Shown here: in pieces, positions 42,448 through 51,081 of the stretch | Numbering within the stretch: position 1 is the stretch's first letter | Layout: the number at the start of each line of letters is the position of its first letter | Assembly: GCA_965222335.1 (NCBI GenBank) | Contig: OZ244944.1 | Coordinates: 3,782,001 to 3,846,000 of the forward strand | DNA length: 64,000 bases | DNA from: G965222335 sp965222335 | Lineage (GTDB): Bacteria; Pseudomonadota; Gammaproteobacteria; Pseudomonadales; Halieaceae | Direction: 5' to 3' | Position numbers and translations under genes: made by a program | Notes under the pieces: model-generated | Seen by the model: the letters and a program-made list of their open reading frames with translations, nothing else | What the model was told of the DNA's origin: nothing | Database searches by the model: none

Positions 42448-42758
42448 CAGTGTTCGGCGCGCCTGTGCGAACGCTTGGCCGGTGTGGAGTTCCCCGGCGT
42501 GGAATCGCCCGGCGTGGATTCGCCCGGCGTGGATTCGCCCGGCGTGGAATCGCCCGGCGTGGAATCGCCCGGCGTGGAATCGCCCGGCGTGGAATCGCCC
42601 GGCGTGGACACGTGTCGGGGTTTTTCATCCATCAGGATGCGCGAACCCTCCTTGTCGAGGTCATCGTATTGGCCATTGTCGATGGCCCACAGCAGCAGGC
42701 GAATGGCCACGACGCAGAAGACCAGGGCGACGGGAATCAGCAGGTAGAGACTCTCCAC
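42447..42758 (-). CDS. ccoS: cbb3 oxidase assembly protein CcoS with pentapeptide-repeat tail
   Basis: 103 aa. Residues 1-45 are a standard CcoS: one N-terminal helix (LYLLIPVALVFCVVAIRLLLWAI), then DNGQYDDLDKEGSRIL. CcoS is needed to insert heme and copper into cbb3 oxidase. Residues about 50-95 are a run of STPGD/STPGE units encoded by exact 15-bp repeats; normal CcoS proteins end at about 50-70 residues. The core looks intact, so the tail is probably tolerated. It lies between ccoI and the TauE/SafE gene with no gaps. Confidence 0.88.
   Translation of the reverse strand: MESLYLLIPVALVFCVVAIRLLLWAIDNGQYDDLDKEGSRILMDEKPRHVSTPGDSTPGDSTPGDSTPGDSTPGESTPGESTPGDSTPGNSTPAKRSHRRAEH
42481..42615. 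repeat. 15-bp tandem repeat inside ccoS, about 9 units
   Basis: Units GGCGTGGAATCGCCC or GGCGTGGATTCGCCC repeat seven times in exact register from 42496 to 42600, flanked by one decayed unit on each side. On the coding strand they read Ser-Thr-Pro-Gly-Asp/Glu. The complementary core GGGCGATTCC matches the GGGCGATCCC of the array at 12633-12737. Confidence 0.92.
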
Positions 42759-45224
42759 TTATGCTCCTCCTGTGTCTCGGGCCAGGCGCAGGGAGTTTAA
42801 CACTACCAGCAGGGAGCTGGCGGACATACCGAGCGCGGCGAGCCAGGGCGGCACGAAGCCCATGGCGGCGAGGGGGATCGCCGAGACGTTGTAGCACAGC
42901 GCCCAGGTGAGGTTCTGACGCACCACCCGACGGCAGCGGCGGGCGCAGTCCCAGGTCAGGGAGACGCTGGGGAGTTCGCCGCGCTGGATCACGAAATCTG
43001 CCTGCGCCCGCGCCAGGTCAGTGGCCTCGGCGACGGCAAAGGAGGCGTTGGCCCGCGCCAGTAGCGGGGCGTCGTTGAGCCCGTCGCCCACCGCGATCAC
43101 CACCTGGCCCGCGTCCTGCAGCGCCTGTACCCGGGCGACTTTTGCCTCTGGCGACAGGCTGCCCTGCCAGGTTTTGATGTTCAGGCCGCGGGCGAGGTCC
43201 GCGACCCTTGCGGGTGTGTCCCCCGAGAGGATTTCGGTGGCGAGACCCGCACCTGCAAAGGTCGCCACCAGCGGCGCCGCGGCCTCGCGTACCCGGTCCT
43301 TGAACCCGAACCAGGCCAGCGGCTCGTCGCGACGTACCAGGGCCACCCAGTAAAGTGCATCCTCGGGTGCGGCCGGCAGGGTGGGCGCGAGCTCGCGCGA
43401 GAAGCGCTCGCTGCCCATGCGATATTCCATGTCCAGATGGCCGCGTACGCCGGCACCCACCACCGCTTCCAGCCCTTCCGGGTCGAGCGCAGTGTCGTGC
43501 TGGTCAAACACTCGCGCCACCGGATGCCGGGAGGCTCGCTGCAGTCCTGCGGCCAGGTCCCACAGATCCGCCTCTGGCAGGTCCGCCAGGGGCACCAGGC
43601 GGACCAGCTCCAGGCGCCCCTCGGTGAGGGTGCCGGTTTTGTCGAATACGACCTGGTTCCCGCGGGCCAGGGCGTCCAGGGCGTTATCCCCGTGCACCAG
43701 TATTCCCTTGCGCCGCAGGAAGGTGGCGGCGCTGGCAAGGGCCGCGGGGGTAGCCAGCGCGAGGGCGCAGGGGCAGCTGATCACCAGTACCGAGAGGCTG
43801 ATCCAGAAGACTCGCTCCGGATCCAGCTGCGTCCACACGGCTGCCGTGCCTGCGGTGACCAGCAGGATGCCCAGTACGAACCAGCCGGCAACCCGGTCTG
43901 CCAGCAGGGCGAGGCGCGGCTTGGCACTGCCGGTTGCCGCCAGGGATTGCTGTAGCGCCTCCAGGCGCGATTCGCGATAACTGCCGCTGGCCGTCACCTG
44001 CAGCGCAGACTCCAGGTTCAGGGTGCCTGCAAAGACGTCGTCACCGCTGGCAACGATCCGGGGCAGTTCTTCCCCGGTGAAACTGTCCTCGCGCACGGCG
44101 CTCTTGCCATCGATTATAGTGCCATCGATGGGGAGGGTACTTCCCGCAGGCACCAGCACGCGATCTCCCGCTTGCAGCTGCACCCGCGGCGCAGTTACCC
44201 ACTGGCCGTCGCGCCAGACAGAGACCGCCGCAGGTAGGCTCTGGGCAACGTCGTACCAGTCCAGCTGGTAGCGACGGCGTACCCGGCGTTCAAGAAAGCG
44301 CCCCAGCAGCAGGAAAAATGTGAACATGACTACCGAGTCAAAATAGACCTGGCCGCTGGCGGTGACCGTGGCCCAGATACTGGCCAGCCACGCCAACCCG
44401 ATGGCCAGCGCCACGGGCAGGTCCATCACCAGGTTGCCTTGGCGCAGGTGACGCCAGGCAGTGCTGAAAAAGCCCCTTGCCGCATACAGGACCACGAAAC
44501 TGCTGATGATCAGGCTGACCCAGCGCATCAGGCCGCGGTACTCGGCGGCGATGCCCTGTAGGTCCCCTGCATGCAGGGCAATGGCAAACATGCCCACCTG
44601 CATCATGCCCAGGCCCGCCACCGCCAGCCTGCGCAGATCTTCCCGGTATTCCCGGGCCAGCAGCTCGCGCTGGGCATTGGCGAGTAGCGGATGGGGGCGA
44701 TACCCCAGCGCCTCGACCTGGGCGAAGATCGCAGACAGGGGCAGGCGGGCCGGGTCGAAGTGCACGTCCAGGCGGCTCTGGGCAAGGTTGACGCTGGCGG
44801 TAATGACCCCGTCTGTTTGCGCCAGGCTCTGCTCGATCAGCCAGGTGCAGGCAGCGCAGGTCACACCGCCCAGCAGCAATCGGGCGCGGCAGCTCCCGTC
44901 CGCCTGCAGCTGGCTGAAGTCAGCTGCCGCGCCCGCTTCATCGTACACGCGGTAGCGCGCGGTCAGTCCGGACGGTGCACTTTCCGGGAGCGCACTGGCA
45001 TCCGGGCGCAGGTTATAGCCGCTGCGGAAGCGGTAGAACTCGGTCATGCCGCTGTCGGCGATCAGGCTGGCGACCGCGCGGCAACCCGGGCAGCACATGG
45101 CGCGGGCCTCGCCGTCAATCGAAACCTGGAAGTCGACCCCTGACGGCACCGGCTCACCGCAGTGAAAACAGGGCTCTGGCGACGGTGCGGTGTGGGTGGG
45201 GAGTGGTTCAGCCTGCGTTGGCAT
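42759..45224 (-). CDS. ccoI: Copper-transporting P-type ATPase CcoI
   Basis: 821 aa P1B-type ATPase supplying copper to cbb3 oxidase. The N-terminus has a Cys-rich region (CFHCGEPV and CCPGCRAV), then an HMA domain with CAAC. The ion-channel motif is CPCALALATP, the phosphorylation site DKTGT, and HP (SRHPVAR) and GDGLNDAP complete the set. This double N-terminal layout is typical of FixI/CcoI. It overlaps ccoH by 17 bases and abuts ccoS. Confidence 0.94.
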   Translation of the reverse strand: MPTQAEPLPTHTAPSPEPCFHCGEPVPSGVDFQVSIDGEARAMCCPGCRAVASLIADSGMTEFYRFRSGYNLRPDASALPESAPSGLTARYRVYDEAGAAADFSQLQADGSCRARLLLGGVTCAACTWLIEQSLAQTDGVITASVNLAQSRLDVHFDPARLPLSAIFAQVEALGYRPHPLLANAQRELLAREYREDLRRLAVAGLGMMQVGMFAIALHAGDLQGIAAEYRGLMRWVSLIISSFVVLYAARGFFSTAWRHLRQGNLVMDLPVALAIGLAWLASIWATVTASGQVYFDSVVMFTFFLLLGRFLERRVRRRYQLDWYDVAQSLPAAVSVWRDGQWVTAPRVQLQAGDRVLVPAGSTLPIDGTIIDGKSAVREDSFTGEELPRIVASGDDVFAGTLNLESALQVTASGSYRESRLEALQQSLAATGSAKPRLALLADRVAGWFVLGILLVTAGTAAVWTQLDPERVFWISLSVLVISCPCALALATPAALASAATFLRRKGILVHGDNALDALARGNQVVFDKTGTLTEGRLELVRLVPLADLPEADLWDLAAGLQRASRHPVARVFDQHDTALDPEGLEAVVGAGVRGHLDMEYRMGSERFSRELAPTLPAAPEDALYWVALVRRDEPLAWFGFKDRVREAAAPLVATFAGAGLATEILSGDTPARVADLARGLNIKTWQGSLSPEAKVARVQALQDAGQVVIAVGDGLNDAPLLARANASFAVAEATDLARAQADFVIQRGELPSVSLTWDCARRCRRVVRQNLTWALCYNVSAIPLAAMGFVPPWLAALGMSASSLLVVLNSLRLARDTGGA

Positions 45225-45696
45225 CTGGGAAGTTGGCCGCCGTGAGCTCGCCGTCCAGGCGCCAGTCGTCCCCGGCGCCGGGTCGCAGGATCCAGTGCCA
45301 GCCGCTGGCGGGGAGTGCCGGCAGGCGCGCCCGGAATTGTTCGGCGCTGCTGCGAATCAGGTTTACGCTGAAATCACGATCGGCCTCCATTGGGTGCGAC
45401 AGCATCAGGCTGAGGCTGCGCGCAGTCACCGGCCCCGATACGGTCACCGTAAGGTTTTCGCCCCTTAGGGCCAGCTGTGCGCTGATCCCGCGGGCCCGGG
45501 CTTCGTGCTGCTTTTCCAGCTGCCGGTTGATCGCCAGGCCGTCCTTGTAATAGTCATCCACTACCAGATCGTCTGCCCCGGTGCTGGCGATATACAGGGT
45601 CGACAGGCTGGCCACGACCGCGGTTGCCGGCAGCAGGATCAGGAACCAGGGCCAGAACTGGCGATACCAGGGTATATGCTGTTCGTGGTGTGTCAT
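45208..45696 (-). CDS. ccoH: cbb3 oxidase assembly protein CcoH (FixH family)
   Basis: 162 aa. An N-terminal helix (FWPWFLILLPATAVVASLSTLYIA) precedes the typical VVDDYYKDGLAINRQLEK block of FixH/CcoH and a periplasmic beta-rich domain. It helps assemble or stabilise cbb3 oxidase. Overlaps ccoG by 4 bases (ATGA) and ccoI by 17. Confidence 0.9.
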   Translation of the reverse strand: MTHHEQHIPWYRQFWPWFLILLPATAVVASLSTLYIASTGADDLVVDDYYKDGLAINRQLEKQHEARARGISAQLALRGENLTVTVSGPVTARSLSLMLSHPMEADRDFSVNLIRSSAEQFRARLPALPASGWHWILRPGAGDDWRLDGELTAANFPDANAG

Positions 45697-47105
45697 TCGA
45701 AGGGCACCATAAATCGTGATTCTGCGCTGGCTTGCAGTCCGGGTTGGTCTGTCGAGCGCACGTGAAATTCAATTTCCGAACTGGGCCTGTCGAGTGTGCC
45801 CGTGGGCATGCGCAGGCGCAGGGTTACGCGCCGTAGCTCGCTGGCATCCAGGGTGTGGGTCTGTGGACCAATCAGGGTGACGCCCTCGAGACCGTCAACG
45901 CTGACCTCGAATTCATGCATGGCTGCGTCCATGTTGGCGATATGCAGCGTATAGATATTGTCTATTGCGCCGTCACTGGTCACGGTATAGAGCTGATTGC
46001 GGTCGCGCGAAACACTCAACTCGAGGGGGATACGGCTGAACAGGGTGTAACCGAATACACCCACCATCAGGCAGAGCACTACCGCATAGCCAATAATCCG
46101 CGGCCGCAGCCAGTGGGTGGTGCCGCCTTCCAGTTCGTGTTCGCTGGTGTAGCGGATCAGGCCCCGTGGATAATCCATCTTGTCCATGACCGAATTGCAG
46201 GCGTCGATACACAGCGCGCAGCCGATGCACTCGTACTGCAGGCCATCGCGGATGTCGATCCCGGTAGGGCAGACCTGAACACAGAGTTCACAGTCGATAC
46301 AGTCGCCCATACCCTGGCTGGCGGGATCGATGCCGCGTTTGCGTGACCCGCGGGGTTCGCCGCGCCCCGGGTCGTAGGAGACAATCAGCGTATCCTGGTC
46401 GAACATCACTGACTGGAAGCGGGCGTAGGGGCACACGTACTTGCACACCTGCTCGCGCATCCAGCCCGCGTTGATGTAGGTAGCGCAGGTAAAAAACAGC
46501 GTCCAGGAGGCCTGCCAGAACCCGGTATCGAGGGTTGCCAGCTCGTAGCTCAAATCGCGAATCGGATAGAAATAGCCGACAAAAGTCGCGCCGGTGACGA
46601 ACGCGACCAGCAGCCAGCCGCCGTGCTTGGCCAGCTTACGTACCACCTTCTCTGCGCTCCAGGGCCCCTTGTCCAGCTTGATACGCTGCAGGCGGCTACC
46701 CTCGGTTTTCTGTTCGATCCACATGTAGATGGCGGTCCAGACCGTCTGCGGGCAGGTGTAGCCGCACCAGACGCGACCGGCAACCACGGTCACCGCAAAC
46801 AGGGCAAAGGCGGCAATAATCAGCAGGAAAGCCAGGAGCGGGAAATCCTGTGGCCAGAAGGTCAGCCCCAGGATATGGAACTTGCGGGCCGGCAGGTCGA
46901 AAAGCACCGCCTGGCGGCCGTCCCATTGCAGCCAGGGCAGGAGAAAGTAACCCAGGAGCAGGGGCCAGCCCGTGTACAGGCGGATGCGCTGGTAGAAGCC
47001 CTCGATTTTCCGGGTATAGATCTTCTCCCGGTGCTGGTAGAGGTCGAGTTCCCCCACTTCCGCCGGGGCAATCTCCTGGACATCGATACGTTCAGGTTCA
47101 GACAT
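45693..47105 (-). CDS. ccoG: cbb3 oxidase accessory ferredoxin CcoG (FixG/RdxA)
   Basis: 470 aa inner-membrane protein with about five helices. It has a NapH-like Cys pair (VWCGYTCPQTVW) and two [4Fe-4S] ferredoxin motifs (CIDCELCVQVCP and CIGCALCIDAC) near residues 260-300. CcoG reduces copper for CcoI-linked delivery to the oxidase. A C-terminal immunoglobulin-like domain follows. It lies about 70 bases downstream of ccoP in the same direction. Confidence 0.94.
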   Translation of the reverse strand: MSEPERIDVQEIAPAEVGELDLYQHREKIYTRKIEGFYQRIRLYTGWPLLLGYFLLPWLQWDGRQAVLFDLPARKFHILGLTFWPQDFPLLAFLLIIAAFALFAVTVVAGRVWCGYTCPQTVWTAIYMWIEQKTEGSRLQRIKLDKGPWSAEKVVRKLAKHGGWLLVAFVTGATFVGYFYPIRDLSYELATLDTGFWQASWTLFFTCATYINAGWMREQVCKYVCPYARFQSVMFDQDTLIVSYDPGRGEPRGSRKRGIDPASQGMGDCIDCELCVQVCPTGIDIRDGLQYECIGCALCIDACNSVMDKMDYPRGLIRYTSEHELEGGTTHWLRPRIIGYAVVLCLMVGVFGYTLFSRIPLELSVSRDRNQLYTVTSDGAIDNIYTLHIANMDAAMHEFEVSVDGLEGVTLIGPQTHTLDASELRRVTLRLRMPTGTLDRPSSEIEFHVRSTDQPGLQASAESRFMVPFE

Positions 47106-47174
47106 GTTGCGGTTCCATCATCAGGCGCGGCAAACGGTACTCCCCGGCCGGGGAGTACCGTGCAGATCGGCGGG

Positions 47175-48074
47175 TCAGGGCCCTGCGCTGCGTTGGCTGT
47201 CGCGCAGGCCATAGACCCACGCGGAAAGGATGTGGATTTTCTCCGGCCCCAGGGTGTCCTGGAAGGCTGGCATGACGCCGTTGCGTCCCGCGCGGATACT
47301 GTGGGCGATCTCGCTGCGGCTGCCGCCGTAAAGCCAGATGCCGTTCGTGAGGTTGGGCGCTCCCATGGCGATATTGCCCTTGCCCTCGGCGCCGTGACAG
47401 GCCACGCAGTAGCTCTGGTACAGCGGCTTGCCGGACTCGGCCAGGGCCTCGTCCGGTTCGCGATTGTTCAGGGACAGCAGGTAGGCGGTTACCTGCTCTA
47501 CACCCCGATCGCCGATTACGTCTCCCCATGCGGGCATTACTGCGCGCCGCCCGTTGATCAGGGTATGCTCGATGGCCTCGGCGCTGCCGCCCCAGATCCA
47601 GTCATCGTCCGTGAGGTTGGGGAAGCCATAGCCACCCCGGGCATCTGCACCGTGGCACTGGGCGCAGTTGTTGCCGAACAGCCGCATCCCCATGCGGCGA
47701 ATATCCGGGTCGCTGGCAATCTCGGCAATCGGCTGTGCCAGGTAGCGGTCGTACATGGCGCGGTGCTGCTCTTCGGCTGCCGCGACGCGCTGCTGGTGCT
47801 GGCCGGTCGAGGTCCAGCCAATGAGGCCCGCGTAGTTACCCATTCCCGGATACACGATCAGATAGCCGACCCCCCAGATGAGGGTAATCAGGAACATGTA
47901 AAACCACCAGGCGGGCAGGGGGTTGTCATACTCCTCGATACCGTCGTAAACATGCCCGGTGGTCTCGTTCTCACGCCGCGCCCCGGCCTTGCGGTTGCCC
48001 AGCAGCAGCCAGGCAGTGGCAATCAGGGTGACGCTGGTCAACAGGATGATCCAGCCACTCCAGAAACTAGTCAT
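47175..48074 (-). CDS. ccoP: cbb3 oxidase subunit III, diheme cytochrome c
   Basis: 299 aa. Two helices at the N-terminus are followed by two c-type heme sites, CAQCH near residue 135 and CVACH near residue 220, with matching Met ligands. It passes electrons from soluble cytochrome c to CcoO and CcoN. ATG 48074 (MTSFWSGWIILL) is the family start and overlaps the ccoQ 3' end by 8 bases; the open frame upstream runs through ccoQ out of frame and is not used. Confidence 0.94.
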   Translation of the reverse strand: MTSFWSGWIILLTSVTLIATAWLLLGNRKAGARRENETTGHVYDGIEEYDNPLPAWWFYMFLITLIWGVGYLIVYPGMGNYAGLIGWTSTGQHQQRVAAAEEQHRAMYDRYLAQPIAEIASDPDIRRMGMRLFGNNCAQCHGADARGGYGFPNLTDDDWIWGGSAEAIEHTLINGRRAVMPAWGDVIGDRGVEQVTAYLLSLNNREPDEALAESGKPLYQSYCVACHGAEGKGNIAMGAPNLTNGIWLYGGSRSEIAHSIRAGRNGVMPAFQDTLGPEKIHILSAWVYGLRDSQRSAGP

Positions 48075-48246
48075 TCCTGCCTTCCTCCCGCTGGGTGCGC
48101 TCGTTGATTTCTTCATCAGCGAACGGCAGCTGTGCAGCCTCGTCGAAGCTGGCGCGCCGCTTGCTGCTGTAGGCCCAGAAGCAAAGCCCGATAAACGCAA
48201 TAAACAGGAACAGTGTGCTCAGCCCTCTCAGGTCGTTGATATCCAT
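48067..48246 (-). CDS. ccoQ: cbb3 oxidase small subunit CcoQ (FixQ)
   Basis: 59 aa. It begins MDINDLRGLSTLFLFIAFIG, has one membrane helix with the FCFWAY-like LCFWAYSSKRRASFDEAA segment, and ends EEGRND. CcoQ stabilises the oxidase complex. It starts 2 bases after the ccoO stop and overlaps ccoP by 8 bases. Its place between ccoO and ccoP is canonical. Confidence 0.9.
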   Translation of the reverse strand: MDINDLRGLSTLFLFIAFIGLCFWAYSSKRRASFDEAAQLPFADEEINERTQREEGRND

Positions 48247-48248
48247 CT

Positions 48249-48866
48249 CTAGCGCCTCGTTTGCAGGAGTGTGCCGAGTTGCTGCAGGTACGCCACCAGG
48301 GCGTCGATCTCGGATTTTCCGGCCACTGCCTCCGCGGCACCCGCGATATCCTCGTCGGTGTAGGGGACTCCGACCTTGCGCAGTGCGGCCATCTTGCGGC
48401 CGGTTTTCTCGGCATTGATGGTGGCATCAAACAGCCAGGGATAGGACGGCATCACTGACTCCGGCACCACGTCGCGCGGGTTGTAAAGGTGTGCCCGGTG
48501 CCAGTCGTCGCTGTAACGCCCGCCCACCCGGGCCAGGTCCGGCCCGGTGCGCTTGGAACCCCACAGGAAGGGGTGGTTGTACACGGATTCGCCGGCCACG
48601 GAATAGTGCCCGTAGCGCTCGGTCTCGGCGCGAAGGGGCCGGATCATCTGCGAGTGACAGGTATTACAACCCTCGCGGATGTATATATCCCGGCCCTCCA
48701 GTTCCAGCGCCGGCAAGGGCTTCAGTCCCGCGATGGGCTCCTGCACCTGCTTGCCAAAAACCAGCGGCGTGAGTTCTACCAGGGTGCCGAAGCTGATCGC
48801 CACGATGATCAGGACGATCATCAGCCCGACATTTTTTTCAATCTTGTCGTGTTTGCTAAGCGCCAT
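48249..48866 (-). CDS. ccoO: cbb3 oxidase subunit II, monoheme cytochrome c
   Basis: 205 aa. One N-terminal helix and a c-type heme site CNTCH in EGCNTCHSQMIRP near residue 70. The downstream SYPWLFD segment contributes the Met/structural blocks of CcoO. It lies 10 bases after ccoN. Confidence 0.95.
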   Translation of the reverse strand: MALSKHDKIEKNVGLMIVLIIVAISFGTLVELTPLVFGKQVQEPIAGLKPLPALELEGRDIYIREGCNTCHSQMIRPLRAETERYGHYSVAGESVYNHPFLWGSKRTGPDLARVGGRYSDDWHRAHLYNPRDVVPESVMPSYPWLFDATINAEKTGRKMAALRKVGVPYTDEDIAGAAEAVAGKSEIDALVAYLQQLGTLLQTRR

Positions 48867-48876
48867 GATCTGCTCC

Positions 48877-50316
48877 TTACGCCGCCGTGGCCGCCGCTGG
48901 CGCGGGGGCTGCCGCGACGTCCTTGCGGCTGGTCATGTACACGTTGTAGGCCATCACCAGCATGCCGCTGAAGAAAATGGCCCCGCCGAGCAGACGCACG
49001 AGGTAGCCGGGGTGGCTGGCCTCGACCGACTGCACAAAGGTATAGGTCAGGGTGCCATCCTGGTTATAGGCACGCCACATCAGGCCCTGGAGGATGCCGT
49101 TGACCCACATGGAGGCGATGTACAGCACGGTGCCGATGGTCGACATCCAGAAATGTACGTTGATCAGGTCCACGCTGTACATGCGCTCCTTGCCGTAAAG
49201 GATCGGAATGAGGTGATACAGGCTGCCGATGGAGATCATCGCGACCCATCCCAGGGCTCCCGAGTGCACATGCCCGATCGTCCAGTCCGTGTAGTGAGAC
49301 AGCGCATTCACCGTCTTGATCGACATCATCGGACCTTCAAAGGTGGACATGCCATAGAAGGACAGGCTCACGACCAGGAAGCGGAGGATGGGGTCGGTGC
49401 GCAGCTTATGCCAGGCGCCGGAGAGGGTCATCATGCCGTTGATCATCCCGCCCCAGGAGGGTGCGAGCAGGATGATGGACATGACCATACCCAGGCTCTG
49501 GGCCCAGTCGGGGAGGGCGGTGTAATGCAGGTGGTGCGGACCGGCCCAGATATATACGGCGATCAGGGCCCAGAAGTGAACAATACTCAGGCGATAAGAG
49601 TAGACCGGCCGCTCTGCCTGTTTGGGGACGAAATAGTACATCATCCCCAGGAAACCGGCGGTCAGGAAGAAGCCGACAGCGTTGTGGCCGTACCACCACT
49701 GCATCATGGCATCGACGGTGCCAGCGTAGATGGAGTAGGACTTGGTCAGGTCCACCGGTACCACGAGGCTGTTAAGAATGTGCAGCACGGCGACCGTGAG
49801 GATGAAGCCACCGAAAAACCAGTTGGCCACGTAAATGTGGTTGGTCTGGCGTTTCATGATGGTGCCGAAAAAGACGATGGCGTAGGAAACCCACACGATC
49901 GCGATCAGGATATCGATCGGCCACTCCAGCTCAGCGTATTCCTTGGAGGACGTCATGCCCAGGGGCAGGGTGATCGCAGCGGCGACGATGACGGCCTGCC
50001 AGCCCCAGAAGGTGAACGCCGCGAGGCGGTCTGATATCAGTCGCGCCTGACAGGTACGCTGCACCACGTAGTAGGAAGTGGCGAACAGGGCACTACCGCC
50101 AAAGGCGAAGATCACCGCGTTGGTGTGCAGCGGGCGCAGGCGCCCGAAGCTCGTCCAGGGCAGGTCGAAGTTCAGCGCAGGCCATGCCAGCTGGGCTGCA
50201 ATCCAGACCCCCACCAGCATGCCTACAATACCCCAGACCACGGTCATCACCGCGAACTGGCGTACCACCTTGTAGTTGTAGGTGGGGTGTTCCAGGTCTG
50301 CGTTTAATTCGCTCAT
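48877..50316 (-). CDS. ccoN: cbb3 oxidase subunit I (catalytic)
   Basis: 479 aa with 12 helices. It carries the low-spin heme b and the heme b3-CuB centre of this high-affinity terminal oxidase. His ligands appear in RPLHTNAVIFAFGG, QWWYGHNAVGFFLT and PHHLHYTALPDW. The C-terminal tail is Ala-rich. It is the first gene of ccoNOQP. A Yip1 gene ends 42 bases upstream on the same strand and may share the promoter. Confidence 0.96.
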   Translation of the reverse strand: MSELNADLEHPTYNYKVVRQFAVMTVVWGIVGMLVGVWIAAQLAWPALNFDLPWTSFGRLRPLHTNAVIFAFGGSALFATSYYVVQRTCQARLISDRLAAFTFWGWQAVIVAAAITLPLGMTSSKEYAELEWPIDILIAIVWVSYAIVFFGTIMKRQTNHIYVANWFFGGFILTVAVLHILNSLVVPVDLTKSYSIYAGTVDAMMQWWYGHNAVGFFLTAGFLGMMYYFVPKQAERPVYSYRLSIVHFWALIAVYIWAGPHHLHYTALPDWAQSLGMVMSIILLAPSWGGMINGMMTLSGAWHKLRTDPILRFLVVSLSFYGMSTFEGPMMSIKTVNALSHYTDWTIGHVHSGALGWVAMISIGSLYHLIPILYGKERMYSVDLINVHFWMSTIGTVLYIASMWVNGILQGLMWRAYNQDGTLTYTFVQSVEASHPGYLVRLLGGAIFFSGMLVMAYNVYMTSRKDVAAAPAPAAATAA

Positions 50317-50358
50317 GGCTTACTTCCGTCGTCGTACTTCGTAGTATCGGGTGTTGGC

Positions 50359-50961
50359 CTAGTCGGTGAAGGCAGGCGCCGCGCCGAGGTCCCAGAGGAA
50401 CACGGAGGCCACCATCAGGCAGACCAGGATAACCAGGGAAATGGCAATCACCGCGCTGGAGAACAGGAAGCCCCGTTCCTCGGGAATCTGCATGATAATC
50501 GGTATACCGAGGTACAGCAGGTAAACCGACCAGCTGATGGCGGCAACGCCGATCAGCATGTCCAGCCACAGCAGCGGGTAAAAGCCCACCAGCCCGGCAA
50601 CGAACAGCGGGGTGGCGGTTAGCCCGGCGATGACAATGCCCTTGGCGATCGAGGACTCGGCGCCATAGGTATGGGACATCCAGTGGATGAAGTAGCCGAT
50701 ACCGGCGACACAGCTGAGCATGCCGAAGTAGAACAGGATAGAGAGCTGACGTGCGCTCTCGTGAGTCAGCTTGATCGCGTGGGCGTCATCGCCCACGGTC
50801 CAGCCCACGCGGCTGGTGCCGAAATACCAGGCGACTGCCGGCAGGATCGCCATAAAGCAGGGGTAGAGAACCAGGGTATTGAAGGACGGTGTTGGCAGTC
50901 GCGCGATGGTTCGCCACTGGACACTGGGCTTCACCAGTAAGCCAAAGGTGTGCTGGATCAT
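50359..50961 (-). CDS. Yip1 family membrane protein
   Basis: 200 aa with five hydrophobic helices. The opening MIQHTFGLLVKPSVQWRTIA and the YLLYLGIPIIMQIPEERGF segment are typical of bacterial Yip1-like proteins (DUF1282/Yip1). Function in bacteria is unclear. ATG 50961 is preferred; the frame to 51066 adds an unrelated Cys-rich stretch. It precedes ccoN by 42 bases, so it may be cotranscribed with the oxidase genes. Confidence 0.8.
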   Translation of the reverse strand: MIQHTFGLLVKPSVQWRTIARLPTPSFNTLVLYPCFMAILPAVAWYFGTSRVGWTVGDDAHAIKLTHESARQLSILFYFGMLSCVAGIGYFIHWMSHTYGAESSIAKGIVIAGLTATPLFVAGLVGFYPLLWLDMLIGVAAISWSVYLLYLGIPIIMQIPEERGFLFSSAVIAISLVILVCLMVASVFLWDLGAAPAFTD

Positions 50962-51050
50962 GTGTGTGCTGTCTCCCCACTGGCGAAAGGATTTTTGTTG
51001 CCTGCGATCACGGGGGCAAAGACCCCACATGCAGTAGGGTAATGATAACG

Positions 51051-51068
51051 CATTGCCGCCGGGCAATG
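51051..51068. promoter_or_regulatory. Palindrome between the LuxR and Yip1 genes
   Basis: CATTGCC-GCCG-GGCAATG is a perfect inverted repeat with 7-bp arms and a 4-base centre. It lies 13 bases after the LuxR stop and about 90 bases upstream of the Yip1 start. No T-run follows on the minus strand, so a protein-binding site for the Yip1-cco operon is at least as likely as a terminator. Confidence 0.4.
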
Positions 51069-51081
51069 GAATAGTCAGGCT

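Noticed and set aside
42481..42615. CRISPR array
   Set aside because: The units abut one another without spacers and are only 15 bases long; there are no cas genes. It is a simple tandem repeat.
42248..42910. Open frames with AIPRR/GIARR repeats on both strands around ccoS
   Set aside because: They are alternative-frame readings of the 15-bp repeat within ccoS. Only the STPGD frame has a conserved N-terminal domain.
50317..50358. FNR/Anr box upstream of ccoN
   Set aside because: No TTGAT-N4-ATCAA-like sequence on either strand; the closest match (TTGTT...ATCAC near 50997) has the wrong spacing.
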